Assembly: GCA_000733415.1 (NCBI GenBank)
Contig: KL662191.1
Coordinates: 1,736,617-1,800,616 of the forward strand
Direction: 5' to 3'
Length of the DNA: 64,000 nt
From: [Leptolyngbya] sp. JSC-1
Lineage (GTDB): Bacteria; Cyanobacteriota; Cyanobacteriia; Elainellales; Elainellaceae
In this document: positions 7,833-15,963 of the stretch, piece after piece
Layout of the letters: each line of letters opens with the position of its first letter
Numbering within the stretch: position 1 is the first letter of the stretch
Position numbers and translations under genes: made by a program
The notes under the pieces: model-generated
Database searches by the model: none
What the model was told of the DNA's origin: nothing
The model's input: only the letters and a program-made list of their open reading frames with translations

Positions 7833-9092
7833 GTGAGTCCAGAAACCCTTGTGCAAACTCCCGTCTCCGTACCTCTCCAACTTACGACAGCGGATTTCGA
7901 TCGCTATGTCATGTCTACCTATGCCCGCTTCCCGATTACCCTAGAGCGCGGTGCGGGTTGCCGCGTATGGGATAGCGAAGGCCGAGAATACCTCGATTTT
8001 GTAGCTGGAATTGCTACCTGCACGCTCGGTCATGCCCACCCGGTGATGGTGGAGGCGGTACACCAGCAGATTCAAACCTTGCACCATGTCTCGAATCTGT
8101 ACTACAACCAGCCCCAGGGCGAACTGGCCCAATGGCTCGTCGAGCATTCCTGCGCCGATCGGGTGTTTTTCTGCAATTCCGGTGCCGAAGCCAACGAAGG
8201 AGCGATCAAGCTGGCTCGTAAGTACGCCCACACGGTATTGGGAATCAGCGATCCGGTGATTATTACGGCCCACGCCAGTTTTCATGGCCGCACTCTCGCT
8301 ACAATCACTGCCACGGGTCAACCCAAGTACCAGAAGAACTTTGATCCGCTGATGCCTGGGTTCTACTACGTGCCCTACAACGATATTGCCGCCATCGAGC
8401 AAGCGGTGGCCCTGTTAGACAGCAGCGAGCGGCAGGTGTGTGCAATTCTGCTAGAGGCTCTGCAAGGCGAAGGCGGCGTTCGTCCCGGCGATCAAGCCTA
8501 CTTCCAGCGCATTCGCGAGATTTGCGACGAGAAGGGGATTCTGCTGATCTGCGATGAGGTGCAGGTAGGCATGGGCCGCACGGGGCGCTACTGGGGCTAC
8601 GAGAATTTGGGCATCGAGCCGGATATTTTCACCTCGGCCAAAGGCTTGGGCGGCGGCATTCCGATCGGGGCGATGTTGTGTAAATCCTTCTGCGATGTGT
8701 TTCAACCGGGCGACCATGCCAGCACCTTTGGCGGCAATCCGTTTGCCTGTGGTGTGGCTTTAGCAGTGTGCCGGACGCTGGAACAGCAGAATTTGTTGGA
8801 AAACGTGCAGGCGCGGGGTGAGCAACTGCGAGAAGGGCTGCGGTCGATTGCGGCCAATTATCCCCATCTGATTAGCGAAGTACGCGGCTGGGGTTTGATT
8901 AACGGTTTGGTACTGAATGCTGAGATCGAGTTGACCTCCAGCGCTGTGGTGCAGTCGGCCATCGAGGCTGGGGTGCTGCTGGTGCCCGCTGGTCCAAAGG
9001 TGGTTCGGTTTGTGCCGCCGCTGATTGTCAGTGCCGAAGAAGTGGATCAGACGTTGCGGGCGGTGGAACAGGCGTTGGCCACGGTTGGCTAA
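7833..9092 (+). CDS. argD: Acetylornithine aminotransferase
   Basis: PLP-dependent class III aminotransferase converting N-acetylglutamate semialdehyde and glutamate to N-acetylornithine in arginine synthesis. 419 residues, GTG start at 7833 with GGAGAAA about 8 nt upstream. Visible hallmarks are FCNSGAEANEGAIKLARKY near 113-131 (phosphate cradle), LLEALQGEGGV near 206-215, the LICDEVQVGMGRTG block at 238-251 (Asp241 contacts the PLP ring) and the Schiff-base lysine Lys270 in TSAKGLGGGIPIGA. The first 20 residues are an extension typical of cyanobacterial ArgD. It converges on the next gene with a 12-bp gap. Confidence 0.95.
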   Translation: MSPETLVQTPVSVPLQLTTADFDRYVMSTYARFPITLERGAGCRVWDSEGREYLDFVAGIATCTLGHAHPVMVEAVHQQIQTLHHVSNLYYNQPQGELAQWLVEHSCADRVFFCNSGAEANEGAIKLARKYAHTVLGISDPVIITAHASFHGRTLATITATGQPKYQKNFDPLMPGFYYVPYNDIAAIEQAVALLDSSERQVCAILLEALQGEGGVRPGDQAYFQRIREICDEKGILLICDEVQVGMGRTGRYWGYENLGIEPDIFTSAKGLGGGIPIGAMLCKSFCDVFQPGDHASTFGGNPFACGVALAVCRTLEQQNLLENVQARGEQLREGLRSIAANYPHLISEVRGWGLINGLVLNAEIELTSSAVVQSAIEAGVLLVPAGPKVVRFVPPLIVSAEEVDQTLRAVEQALATVG

Positions 9093-9104
9093 ACGCACAT
9101 TCCC

Positions 9105-9659
9105 TTAGACAAAATCTGCCAATGGGGTCGGTAAACCATCAATACTGGCCCGATTTTTTTCGTACCAATAATCCTGCAAACCCGTCTCGCCCTTATTGAT
9201 GGCCCAGTTCACCATCACATCTCGCTGCCCCTGAAACTCGTAAAGCGGCACACCTGCGCCACAGGAGGTCTGCACCCGGTCAATGTCGGCCACGATGATT
9301 TGCCGTGCCCCAGGAATCGCCGGAAACAGCGGCGACAGCACCAGCCATTCGCTATCGTCGGGTAGAACCGTCCGCCCCTGTCCATAGAGCCGCAGAATTA
9401 AAGGCGCTCCTTCAAAGGCGCAAAACATAAAGGTGATGCGTCCATTTTCTTGCAGATGGGCTGAGGTTTCGTTGCCGCTGCCGGTAAAGTCTATATACGC
9501 GACTTGATTAGGCGAAAGTACCCTAAAACTGTCCAATCCTTTGGGAGAGAGATTCACATGTCCAGATGGGCTGAGGGGAGCTGTTGCCACAAAAAACATT
9601 TGCTGCGCCGTAATAAAATCTTGCAGTTTGTCGCTGATTGAGTCGAATACTTTTGCCAT
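9105..9659 (-). CDS. Pyridoxamine 5'-phosphate oxidase family (split-barrel flavin) protein
   Basis: 184 residues from the ATG at 9659 (MAKVFDSIS); an in-frame upstream ATG would add nine residues without similarity. The split-barrel flavin-binding fold is suggested by FFVATAPLSPSGHVNLSPKG near the N-terminus, YIDFTGSGNETSAHLQENGR and ITFMFCAFEG. This family is distinct from PdxH and its substrate is unknown; members often bind FMN or F420 or act on peroxides or haem. Convergent with argD. No operon partner. Confidence 0.8.
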   Translation of the reverse strand: MAKVFDSISDKLQDFITAQQMFFVATAPLSPSGHVNLSPKGLDSFRVLSPNQVAYIDFTGSGNETSAHLQENGRITFMFCAFEGAPLILRLYGQGRTVLPDDSEWLVLSPLFPAIPGARQIIVADIDRVQTSCGAGVPLYEFQGQRDVMVNWAINKGETGLQDYWYEKNRASIDGLPTPLADFV

Positions 9660-9785
9660 ATTAAATTCGCACCATGACCGGATCAAACCTTAGATTAACA
9701 TTAGGGCATTGAGCCAGTGCATTAATCCCAGCGTGTGAGCTTGGGCATCCTGAAGCCTAGCATAACCCAGAGTCAGGTTAAACTA

Positions 9786-9935
9786 ATGAAGCTATCGCAG
9801 TTCGTGGTGGTAGATACGGAAGGAAGTGATCAGCACTGGATTATCGCTGCCAATGTCATTCACTCCAATAATCATGATTATACTCTCTTGTATATATACA
9901 GCCAAGTTCTAACGACTACTTTGGCGACACATTGA
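9786..9935 (+). pseudogene. Possible 5' remnant of a DEDD-type exonuclease-like gene
   Basis: The 49-codon frame begins MKLSQFVVVDTEGSD. The hydrophobic strand ending in DTEG is like exonuclease motif I of DEDD 3'-5' exonucleases, but the similarity stops at once and the frame ends. It could equally be chance. Weak call. Confidence 0.2.
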
Positions 9936-10046
9936 GAAATGCATCAGTGAATAGTGAGTGAATCAATACGGGTTTGCCGATCATTCCACTCAGCTGATCA
10001 AAGGCAATCCTGCTGATCAACTTTGACAAAGCCGTTAAGGAAATAT

Positions 10047-10188
10047 GGCGTTGCTGAATTGGGGTACGAATCGTAGAGTTGCTGTAACGTTGGTAGCCCC
10101 CTAAATCCTCCAATGCTGGGGGACTTTGAAAGGTCCGGTTCCCCCCAGAATTAGAGGCTGGCAATTCATACCTCTATTCAGCAATGCC
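10047..10188. mobile_element. MITE-like element with 25-bp TIRs and 8-bp target duplication
   Basis: 142 bp. The left end GGCGTTGCTGAATTGGGGTA... (10047-10071) and the inverse of the right end, GGCATTGCTGAATAGAGGTA... (10164-10188), match at most positions over 25 bp. The element is flanked on both sides by the identical octamer GGAAATAT (10039-10046 and 10189-10196). It has no transposase; the interior holds the C/G-rich repeat 'cctaaatcctcc..tgggggactt'. It must move with a transposase encoded elsewhere. Confidence 0.85.
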
Positions 10189-10277
10189 GGAAATATTTAC
10201 CCATGTGCTCATGCCCAACTCAAATCAGGTGATTAGCGTGTTGATTGTGAATCAACAGCGACACGGGAGGAGAACCC

Positions 10278-10853
10278 TTACCCCTTCACCAGCCTCACCT
10301 CTGCCTCAGTCAACTCCCGCCACTGCCCCGGCTCCAGTCCCGCTAAGCCCAACTCCCCGATGGCAATCCGCACCAGGCGCAGTGTCGGAAACCCAACTGC
10401 CGCCGTCATCCGCCGTACCTGCCGGTTTTTGCCTTCGGTCAGCGTCATTTCCAACCAAGCCGTGGGTACATTCTTTCGAAACCGAATTGGGGGATCGCGC
10501 GGCGGTAAGGCTGGCTCCGACGCCAACAGCTTCACCTGAGCTGGACGGGTGCGATAGCCCTGAATCACCACTCCCTGCCGTAGTGTTTGCAGCGCCTCTG
10601 CATCGGGAATACGGTCTACCTGCACCCAATAGGTGCGCGGATGCCCAAAGCGCGGATTGCTAAGGCGTTGCTGCACTCGACCATTATTGGTGAGCAACAA
10701 CAAACCTTCACTATCTCGGTCCAGCCGGCCCACCGGATACACCTCCGCTATGGAAATATAGTCCTTCAACGTCCGCGCTGGGCTGCCAGGTTCTTCTGTG
10801 AACTGAGACAGCACATTATAGGGTTTGTAGAACAGGATGAAGCGATCAGGCAT
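10278..10853 (-). CDS. rluE: rRNA pseudouridine synthase, RsuA/RluE type
   Basis: Isomerises a specific uridine in rRNA to pseudouridine. 191 residues, the short form without an N-terminal S4 domain, which best fits RluE (23S rRNA U2457 in E. coli); the exact target here is inferred. The protein opens with MPDRFILFYKPYNVLSQFT, typical of the family. The catalytic motif is VGRLDRDSEGLLLLTN with Asp45. KNRQVRRMTAAVGFPTLRLVRIAIGELGL near the C-terminus is the conserved RNA-binding/active-site block. A single gene with no operon partner. Confidence 0.88.
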   Translation of the reverse strand: MPDRFILFYKPYNVLSQFTEEPGSPARTLKDYISIAEVYPVGRLDRDSEGLLLLTNNGRVQQRLSNPRFGHPRTYWVQVDRIPDAEALQTLRQGVVIQGYRTRPAQVKLLASEPALPPRDPPIRFRKNVPTAWLEMTLTEGKNRQVRRMTAAVGFPTLRLVRIAIGELGLAGLEPGQWRELTEAEVRLVKG

Positions 10854-10983
10854 GGGGAAGCAAATCCTCCCTCGTTTCTGTTACAAATTGTTTCAACCCT
10901 TTAGAAAGGTTTAGATTCCAACCCTATGCTCCCCTGTTTGACTTACTGTAAAACGTTAATAAGCATATCGCTGGGACAAGTCT

Positions 10984-11295
10984 ATGGACATGCAAAAATA
11001 TCGCGTGGTTTGCACACTCACATTTGGTGATATCTACGGTCAGATCATTGTTTGGTTGGTCGTTTTGTTTTTGAGTTTGGCGGCAGCGTTGGCACTCATG
11101 GGTGCCAGTCGTCCGATCTATGCCTTGGCAACGGTGGGGCTGATCCTGGTGCTCTCGCTGCCGTTTCTGCTGTTTGCGTTTGTCACAACTCTTTTAAATC
11201 ACATCGAATTTTCCTCGGTTGATCCAGCGACCGAAGCCAAAGCCCGACCCAAAGCAGCCACGGCCCCTCAAAAACCAGCCCAAGCTGCTAGCTAG
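10984..11295 (+). CDS. Small two-helix membrane protein, unknown function
   Basis: 103 residues. Two strongly hydrophobic segments, about 19-41 (IIVWLVVLFLSLAAALALMG region) and about 46-69 (YALATVGLILVLSLPFLLFAF), make it a likely inner or thylakoid membrane protein with a helical hairpin. A polar Ala/Pro/Lys-rich tail (about 70-103) follows. No family was recognised. The ATG at 10984 is followed four codons on by no better start. It is followed by a good hairpin terminator, supporting it as a real single-gene transcript. Confidence 0.7.
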   Translation: MDMQKYRVVCTLTFGDIYGQIIVWLVVLFLSLAAALALMGASRPIYALATVGLILVLSLPFLLFAFVTTLLNHIEFSSVDPATEAKARPKAATAPQKPAQAAS

Positions 11296-11339
11296 CAGGA
11301 CATCCCTGCATGGTTATAATCAAATCCAATAAAATCTTG

Positions 11340-11371
11340 GGGGCGGACCAGTCATCCGCCCCTCTTGTTTT
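11340..11371 (+). terminator. Rho-independent terminator
   Basis: GGGGCGGA (11340-11347) pairs perfectly with TCCGCCCC (11355-11362) around a 7-nt loop and is followed by TCTTGTTTT. Placed 45 bp after the small membrane protein gene. Confidence 0.75.
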
Positions 11372-11403
11372 GAGAATACACTCTAGCCCACTACGATTGA
11401 CAC

Positions 11404-11510
11404 CCTAATTAATTTAATTCACCTAATTAATTTAATTCAAATGTTGGATTGTACAGGCGTTTTGCGAAATGCCTCCGGATTGTACAGGCGTTTTGCCAAA
11501 ACGCCTGTAC
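11404..11510. repeat. Tandem repeats and REP-like palindrome
   Basis: CCTAATTAATTTAATTCA occurs twice in exact tandem (11404-11421, 11422-11439). GGATTGTACAGGCGTTTTGC then occurs at 11446-11465 and 11477-11496. The second copy forms a perfect palindrome with 14-bp arms GTACAGGCGTTTTG (11482-11510, 1-nt centre). A related TGTACAGCGTTTTGC is at 14103-14117. Confidence 0.8.
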
Positions 11511-11561
11511 GCAAATTCTGGGTGATCACCCGAATTTGATATTCAAACTCAAAACTTCCCT

Positions 11562-11867
11562 CTACCCAATCACGTCCTGCAATTTCGTCCGAAACTCCCC
11601 TTTCGGATGGGCACCTTTAACTTCACCGACGATTTTAAAGTCGCCTTCTGGGTCTTCACAAATAATGTAGGTCGGCCAACCCATTTCAGCCTTGTCGGGA
11701 TATTGGCTCAGCAAGATCTTGCGATATTTCCGATAGGTTGCCGTATCCTGCATTTTCACATCAACAAACTGCAAACCTAACTCTTCAGCCACCTTTTGGT
11801 CATAAAACGACATCTTGTGGCACAGCCCACAGTCCTCCGAGGAAAACTTAATCAGCGACAAAGTCAT
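11562..11867 (-). CDS. Thioredoxin-family thiol oxidoreductase
   Basis: 101 residues, close to the length of a bare thioredoxin domain. The active-site CxxC is Cys13-Gly-Leu-Cys16 in FSSEDCGLCHKMS; it differs from the classical WCGPC, so redox potential and partners are likely different. The MGWPTYII segment supplies the conserved cis-proline loop opposite the active site. No signal peptide, so cytoplasmic. Similar short proteins are common in cyanobacteria. Its substrate cannot be told from context; neighbours are unrelated. Confidence 0.85.
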   Translation of the reverse strand: MTLSLIKFSSEDCGLCHKMSFYDQKVAEELGLQFVDVKMQDTATYRKYRKILLSQYPDKAEMGWPTYIICEDPEGDFKIVGEVKGAHPKGEFRTKLQDVIG

Positions 11868-12103
11868 ATCCGATTACTCCGACCGAAAATTCGCTATTTC
11901 AACATTATTTATTGTGATGGAGCCTGACCACAATTGCCGACTGCAGCAGCCAATTTTAGTAGATCTTTGAGAGACAGGAGTCAAAGCCGCAATTTAGCAT
12001 TTCCTTTAACTCTTGCAGGGGCAGATTTAGCCAAGCTGATGCCCTTCATACACTTACACCTAACTTTTCTACAAACTCACCCCTACTCCTGGCTCCTGCC
12101 CCC

Positions 12104-12601
12104 TCAACCCATAAAATAATCCAGCATCACCCATTTCATTGGCATCAACTGCAAAACATAGTCTACGTTCTGGCTGGTACGGGTTTTGAGTTCTATCAGG
12201 TAGCGGCCCGACTTTAGGATCACCGTTTCGCGGTTGCGGTCTCCAGGGGCAATCGAAAAGAGCTGCTGGCTGCCGTCTTCGCTCCAGAGAATCACCTGGA
12301 TATTGCGAGTGCGAATCAAATCTCCAAACAAACCGGGTCGGCGCTGATTGCTAATGTCAATCGAAACCTGGCGCATCTGGTCGAGCTTGAAGGCAAAACT
12401 GTGGGAGCGCTCCTTCGTCAACTTGTCAAAATAGCTGTAGCATTTGCCAGGCACGGTGCTGATGGTCTTGAGCGTGCCAATCAAGCGACTGGAGGAATCG
12501 ACTGGAGCAGAATTAGGCTGAGGTGAAGCAGGTGCAGGCGAAACACTGGATGAATTCACAGAGGGCGGGGGAGGGAAGGGCTTTCCCAATTTTCTCAACA
12601 T
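12104..12601 (-). CDS. Hypothetical protein with proline/serine-rich N-terminus
   Basis: 165 residues. Residues about 8-38 are Pro/Ser-rich and low complexity, then a beta-rich domain runs to the C-terminus with alternating hydrophobic residues (QVSIDISNQRRPGLFGDL, NIQVILWSEDGSQQLFSI, GRYLIELKTRTSQNVDYVLQL). The pattern resembles pre-peptidase C-terminal (PPC)-like beta domains of secreted proteins, but no secretion signal is obvious and the match is weak. Ends FMG. Not assigned a role. Confidence 0.6.
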   Translation of the reverse strand: MLRKLGKPFPPPPSVNSSSVSPAPASPQPNSAPVDSSSRLIGTLKTISTVPGKCYSYFDKLTKERSHSFAFKLDQMRQVSIDISNQRRPGLFGDLIRTRNIQVILWSEDGSQQLFSIAPGDRNRETVILKSGRYLIELKTRTSQNVDYVLQLMPMKWVMLDYFMG

Positions 12602-13154
12602 AGGGGGACAACTTCAGCCAAACTTGCTTGGCGGTTGCGTGAAGTTCGCCCCCGCATCCTAGCCTCTGTTACGCTCCTTTACAAAGGGTAGTTACACCGA
12701 AGTCCACCTTTCGCCGTTTTACCAACGTTTTCCAACAGTTCTACAAACAGTTCTACAAACAGTCTTCCAAATACAGCCTTTTTCAGGCTAGTGAAGTACG
12801 AAAAACAGGGTGCAGGGGCACTGCCCCTACGTAAGGGCGAAGCCTCCACGCCTCCATACCTCACATGAGTGAAAAACGCTGTAAGTTGATCAACCTCATT
12901 AATTTGAAGATCCGTAGTGCCAGCGTCTCGCTGGCGCGGGCAAGATCCCCGCACTATATACCGTTTGATTTGGTTGACCTACTTAAGCCCGAACCGATGT
13001 GACGAGGTATTGCTTGCGGTTGCCATCTGATTGATAGGCCGCCAATTTCGCGAATTCAAAATCGCATCCCACTTCTTTCGCCTGCTAGTGGCAATAAAGC
13101 TGGAAAATAAAATGACAGTAGCATCGCTAAAATTCCGATTTGTAGCCCATTTCC
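12602..13154. other. Intergenic region with a TIR element
   Basis: 553 bp. Holds the element 12882-12985 and a doubled ACAGTTCTACAA (12735-12758). The open frames across it carry no recognisable domain. Nothing else seen. Confidence 0.6.
12882..12985. mobile_element. Short TIR element (MITE-like), copy A
   Basis: About 104 bp. Left end TAAGTTGATCAACC and inverse of right end TAAGTAGGTCAACC match at 12 of 14. The interior has a hairpin-forming core around GTAGTGCCAGCGTCTCGCTGG...GCACTA. Ends in TA, as expected for Tc1/IS630-type targets. No transposase inside. Confidence 0.7.
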
Positions 13155-13820
13155 ATGCTCGATACTCCTTCTCCAGCCTCCCCAGTCCGCCAACGCGAAC
13201 CCTTGATCAGCCTCGTGCTCTACCATCTGTTCAAGTGGTCAGTAGTCAGCCCGATGTTGCACCTATACTTTCGTGGTCGCATTTATGGGGTAGAACAGGT
13301 ACCGCAAAAGGGGCCGCTGCTAGTTGTCGCCAACCATGCCAGCGATTTCGACCCGCCCATCCTCTCCAACTGCGTGCGACGTCCGGTTTCGTATATGGCA
13401 AAAGAAGAGCTGTTCAATGTACCTGTGCTAGGAAGGGCCATTCGCCTTTATGGAGCCTATCCGGTCAAACGGGGTTCGGCTGACCGCAGTGCCATCCGAG
13501 CTGCCCTAGCCCAACTGGAAGCCGGATGGGCCGTGGGTGTGTTCTTGCAGGGCACTCGCACTACCGATGCCCGCATCCCCAGCCCCAAACTGGGAGCCGC
13601 CATGCTGGCCGCCAAAGCTCAGGTGCCCCTATTACCCGTCAGCCTCTGGGGGACGCAGGCGATTGTGCCCAAGGGCAGCAAGTTTCCCCAACCCGTACCC
13701 GTTACCGTCCGCATCGGTGAACTAATCACGCCGCCCATCTCCACCAAACGGGAAGAACTCGAAGCCGTGACTCAGCAGTGCGTTACCGTCATCCACGCCC
13801 TGCATGACCTGGGTAGATAA
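13155..13820 (+). CDS. plsC: 1-acyl-sn-glycerol-3-phosphate acyltransferase (PlsC family)
   Basis: Acylates lysophosphatidic acid to phosphatidic acid in membrane lipid synthesis. 221 residues. Motif I, the catalytic HX4D, is His61 to Asp66 in VANHASDFDPP. Motif II region KEELFNVPVLGRAIRLYGAYPVKRG is present. Motif III, usually F-P-E-G-T-R, reads FLQGTRT with Gln132 replacing the near-invariant Glu. Motif IV (VPLLPVSLWGT) follows. The hydrophobic N-terminal stretch around 17-38 probably anchors it at the membrane. No operon partner. Family assignment is firm; whether the Gln variant is fully active is open. Confidence 0.88.
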   Translation: MLDTPSPASPVRQREPLISLVLYHLFKWSVVSPMLHLYFRGRIYGVEQVPQKGPLLVVANHASDFDPPILSNCVRRPVSYMAKEELFNVPVLGRAIRLYGAYPVKRGSADRSAIRAALAQLEAGWAVGVFLQGTRTTDARIPSPKLGAAMLAAKAQVPLLPVSLWGTQAIVPKGSKFPQPVPVTVRIGELITPPISTKREELEAVTQQCVTVIHALHDLGR

Positions 13821-13829
13821 GGTCTCTTA

Positions 13830-14042
13830 TTACCGCCTGCACCAATGCTCACCGTAGCGAATCACCAATTCACCGCTCGGAACAACCCGCATACAGGCAG
13901 GAATTCGAGTTGCATGGGCCGATGGCAGCTTCAACCCCAGCCCCAAGGTCACGCTTCCTAGCAACAGCCAAGCAGGCAACAATCGAGTAGCAGGCATAGC
14001 ACGAACTCCAGCTAGAAGATCTAGCTTGCTCGATTCTGCCAT
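13830..14042 (-). CDS. Small putative secreted protein
   Basis: 70 residues, or 55 from the alternative ATG at 13997 (MPATRLLPAW). A hydrophobic segment LLPAWLLLGSVTLGLGL followed by SAHATR looks like a signal peptide with an A-x-A cleavage site. The mature part would be only about 25 residues, with two cysteines (CMRVVPSGELVIRYGEHWCRR is the tail). It is convergent with plsC, 9 bp away. No family was recognised. Confidence 0.45.
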   Translation of the reverse strand: MAESSKLDLLAGVRAMPATRLLPAWLLLGSVTLGLGLKLPSAHATRIPACMRVVPSGELVIRYGEHWCRR

Positions 14043-14369
14043 CCTAATAACCTTTTCTTAACTGTTCTTTAATCAACTGCTCGATTGACGCGATTGAGAG
14101 TCTGTACAGCGTTTTGCGGCAATCCGTTTGTGGCAATCCATTTGTCTCGGCTGCGTCACTGCCCATCCGCGCGTCAACAGCGGGCTAGTCGGGAAAGTCT
14201 GCTTTAAGCGCAGCCTTCTCGCAGAGTAGCAGACTAGACAAGGGGTTTAGTCCACTACCCTGCGGGAACGCAATTCACTTCCTACATTGCCCGCATTCCA
14301 GTCACTGATGGGCTAGGTCAGTCTGTCGCTGGCTGTGCTATTGTGAAAAAATTGTGAAAAAGCTATCTC
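14043..14369. other. Intergenic region
   Basis: 327 bp. Contains TGTACAGCGTTTTGC at 14103-14117, a one-base-shorter form of the palindrome arm at 11482, and a near tandem GGCAATCC(G/A)TTTGT. No gene seen. Confidence 0.5.
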
Positions 14370-14657
14370 ATGCAGGATTTAAGAGCCGAACTGGCTGAAA
14401 TGATTGACGAAGCAGAATGGGACTGGTTGATTCCCCATGTGCAGCGAGACGCGGTAGTCATTGTCGATTCCAGTCTGGATCTGGCTGATGTGGGTGTTGC
14501 CATTGCTAGCGATAATGTGCTGGCCGTGCAGCACTGGATCAGTGAACAGCAGCTCTCCAAGCCTTCAGCCGAACAGCTCACAGCCTGGGGCAACGACCGC
14601 ACTCGCCGCTTTAATGCCCTGATTGTGCAGCCCTATGTTTTAGTGCAGAACCTTTAA
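14370..14657 (+). CDS. DUF2288 family protein
   Basis: 95 residues, a typical length. The sequence DLRAELAEMIDEAEWDWLIPH...VIVDSSLDLADVGVAIASDN...WGNDRTRRFNALIVQPYVLVQ matches the pattern remembered for DUF2288 proteins, which are small, soluble, of unknown function and frequent in cyanobacteria and proteobacteria. Convergent with the next gene, with 13 bp between the stops. Confidence 0.75.
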   Translation: MQDLRAELAEMIDEAEWDWLIPHVQRDAVVIVDSSLDLADVGVAIASDNVLAVQHWISEQQLSKPSAEQLTAWGNDRTRRFNALIVQPYVLVQNL

Positions 14658-14670
14658 GCGAACTTCCTAC

Positions 14671-15963
14671 TTACCGTTCATCCCATTCCGCAGCAGCGTC
14701 TGCAACCGCCTGGTCAACCGTTTTCTCGCCTAGCATGGCGGCTTGCAGATTGTCGTAAACGATTTTTTGCAGCTCTTTGATGTCTTTGATGCTGGGTAAG
14801 AGGACCTCCGCATCTTGCATTTGTTTGGCGCTAATCGAGCGGGCTTGGTCAAGGGCTGGAGCGTCGGCACCAACTTGGGTGAAGTGGGCGTCTTCTAGCG
14901 CTGCGATCGTGGAGGGCAGCACATTGGCAGCTTTAGCAAACGAGAGCTGGTTTTCGTTGTTGGTGACAAAGAGAGCAAACTTTAGCGCCGCGTCGGGCTG
15001 GTCGGTGTTGCGCGGAATCACCAGATTCATCACCGCCACGTTTTTCTTGTTAGTTTTACCCGTGATTTGGGGAGCGACGCTAGACGCCTGGGCGATGGCT
15101 GGAGCATTGGTAGCAATGGTTTTGAGAAACTGGGGTCCGGTCGTCAACAGAGCCGTCTCGCCCGCCTGATAGAGGTCAATCGCCCGCCGATGCCCCTGGG
15201 TCAGCACTTCTTTGGGCAGCAGCCCTTGCTGATACAAATCGGTCCAGTACTGGAAGGCAGCTTTGCCTTCTGGGGTATTAAAGGCAGCCTTGCCCTGGTC
15301 ATCGAGGAGCGTGACGCCCATCTGCACCATCGATTGCAGCACCTCAGCCGAATCTTCGGGAACTACGGTGACGAAGAAGGCATATTTGCCAGTTTTGTCT
15401 TTGACCTGCTTGGCAACTTGAGCCAGTTCCTCGTAGGTGGTCGGTGGCTGACTGATGCCTGCCTGTTGCAGCAACTCTTTGTTGTAGATGGTGATGCTGG
15501 TTGAGAGATACCAGGGCAGACCAAAGCTCTTGTCGTCTAGGGTGCTGGCTTTCCAGATGTTGGGCAAATACTGGGCTTTGTCGGTTTCGCCAATCCGATC
15601 GTCTAGCGCTAACCAGGCGTTGCGACCGGCAAGTTGGGCTGCAAAATCAGGATTGAGGTTAACCACATCGGGAGCCGTATTAGCCGAAACAGCGGTGAGA
15701 ATTTTGCTTTGCATGTCGGCCCAGGGCACATCCACCCAGCGCACCTTCACGCCCGGATTTTCCTTTTCAAACTGGGCAATCAACTGGTCGAAATAGTCCT
15801 TAAACTGAGCTTCGAGCTGCATCGTCCAAAACTCGACCTCTGCTGCCCCTGCCGTAGCCGATCCGGAAGGCGTGGAGTTGGGACTACAGCTAATCATCCA
15901 GCTTAGCAAGATGCCCAATAACGCAAAGATACCGAACTGTTTCCACCGATTGATTCTGTTCAT
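14671..15963 (-). CDS. Extracellular solute-binding lipoprotein, sugar ABC type (family 1)
   Basis: Periplasmic substrate-binding component of a carbohydrate-type ABC importer. 430 residues from the ATG at 15963; an upstream in-frame Met would spoil the signal sequence. The leader NRWKQFGIFALLGILLSWMISC ends in a lipobox cysteine at residue 26. The family-1 pattern follows: VEFWTMQLEAQFKDYFDQLIAQFEKENPGVKVRWVDVPW, then PDVVNLNPDFAAQLA and GLPWYLSTSITIYNKELL. The permease and ATPase genes are not next to it, which is common for cyanobacterial glucosylglycerol/trehalose/sucrose-type binding proteins. The substrate is not determinable from sequence. Confidence 0.9.
   Translation of the reverse strand: MNRINRWKQFGIFALLGILLSWMISCSPNSTPSGSATAGAAEVEFWTMQLEAQFKDYFDQLIAQFEKENPGVKVRWVDVPWADMQSKILTAVSANTAPDVVNLNPDFAAQLAGRNAWLALDDRIGETDKAQYLPNIWKASTLDDKSFGLPWYLSTSITIYNKELLQQAGISQPPTTYEELAQVAKQVKDKTGKYAFFVTVVPEDSAEVLQSMVQMGVTLLDDQGKAAFNTPEGKAAFQYWTDLYQQGLLPKEVLTQGHRRAIDLYQAGETALLTTGPQFLKTIATNAPAIAQASSVAPQITGKTNKKNVAVMNLVIPRNTDQPDAALKFALFVTNNENQLSFAKAANVLPSTIAALEDAHFTQVGADAPALDQARSISAKQMQDAEVLLPSIKDIKELQKIVYDNLQAAMLGEKTVDQAVADAAAEWDER

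Larger units (their letters stand above)
9660..10277. other. 618-bp intergenic region carrying a MITE and a possible gene remnant
   Basis: Holds a short reading frame at 9786-9935, a 14-bp palindrome ATAATCATGATTAT at 9868-9881, and the inverted-repeat element 10047-10188 with its target duplication. Nothing else was recognised. Confidence 0.6.

Noticed and set aside
9916..10164. An 82-codon open frame on the minus strand
   Set aside because: Its N-terminal half is the interior of the MITE at 10047-10188.
11404..11510. Possible CRISPR array
   Set aside because: Only two copies of each repeat and no spacers of regular length; palindrome structure fits REP-like DNA.
12679..12954. A 91-codon open frame on the minus strand
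   Set aside because: It runs through the mobile element 12882-12985 and direct repeats and resembles no protein.
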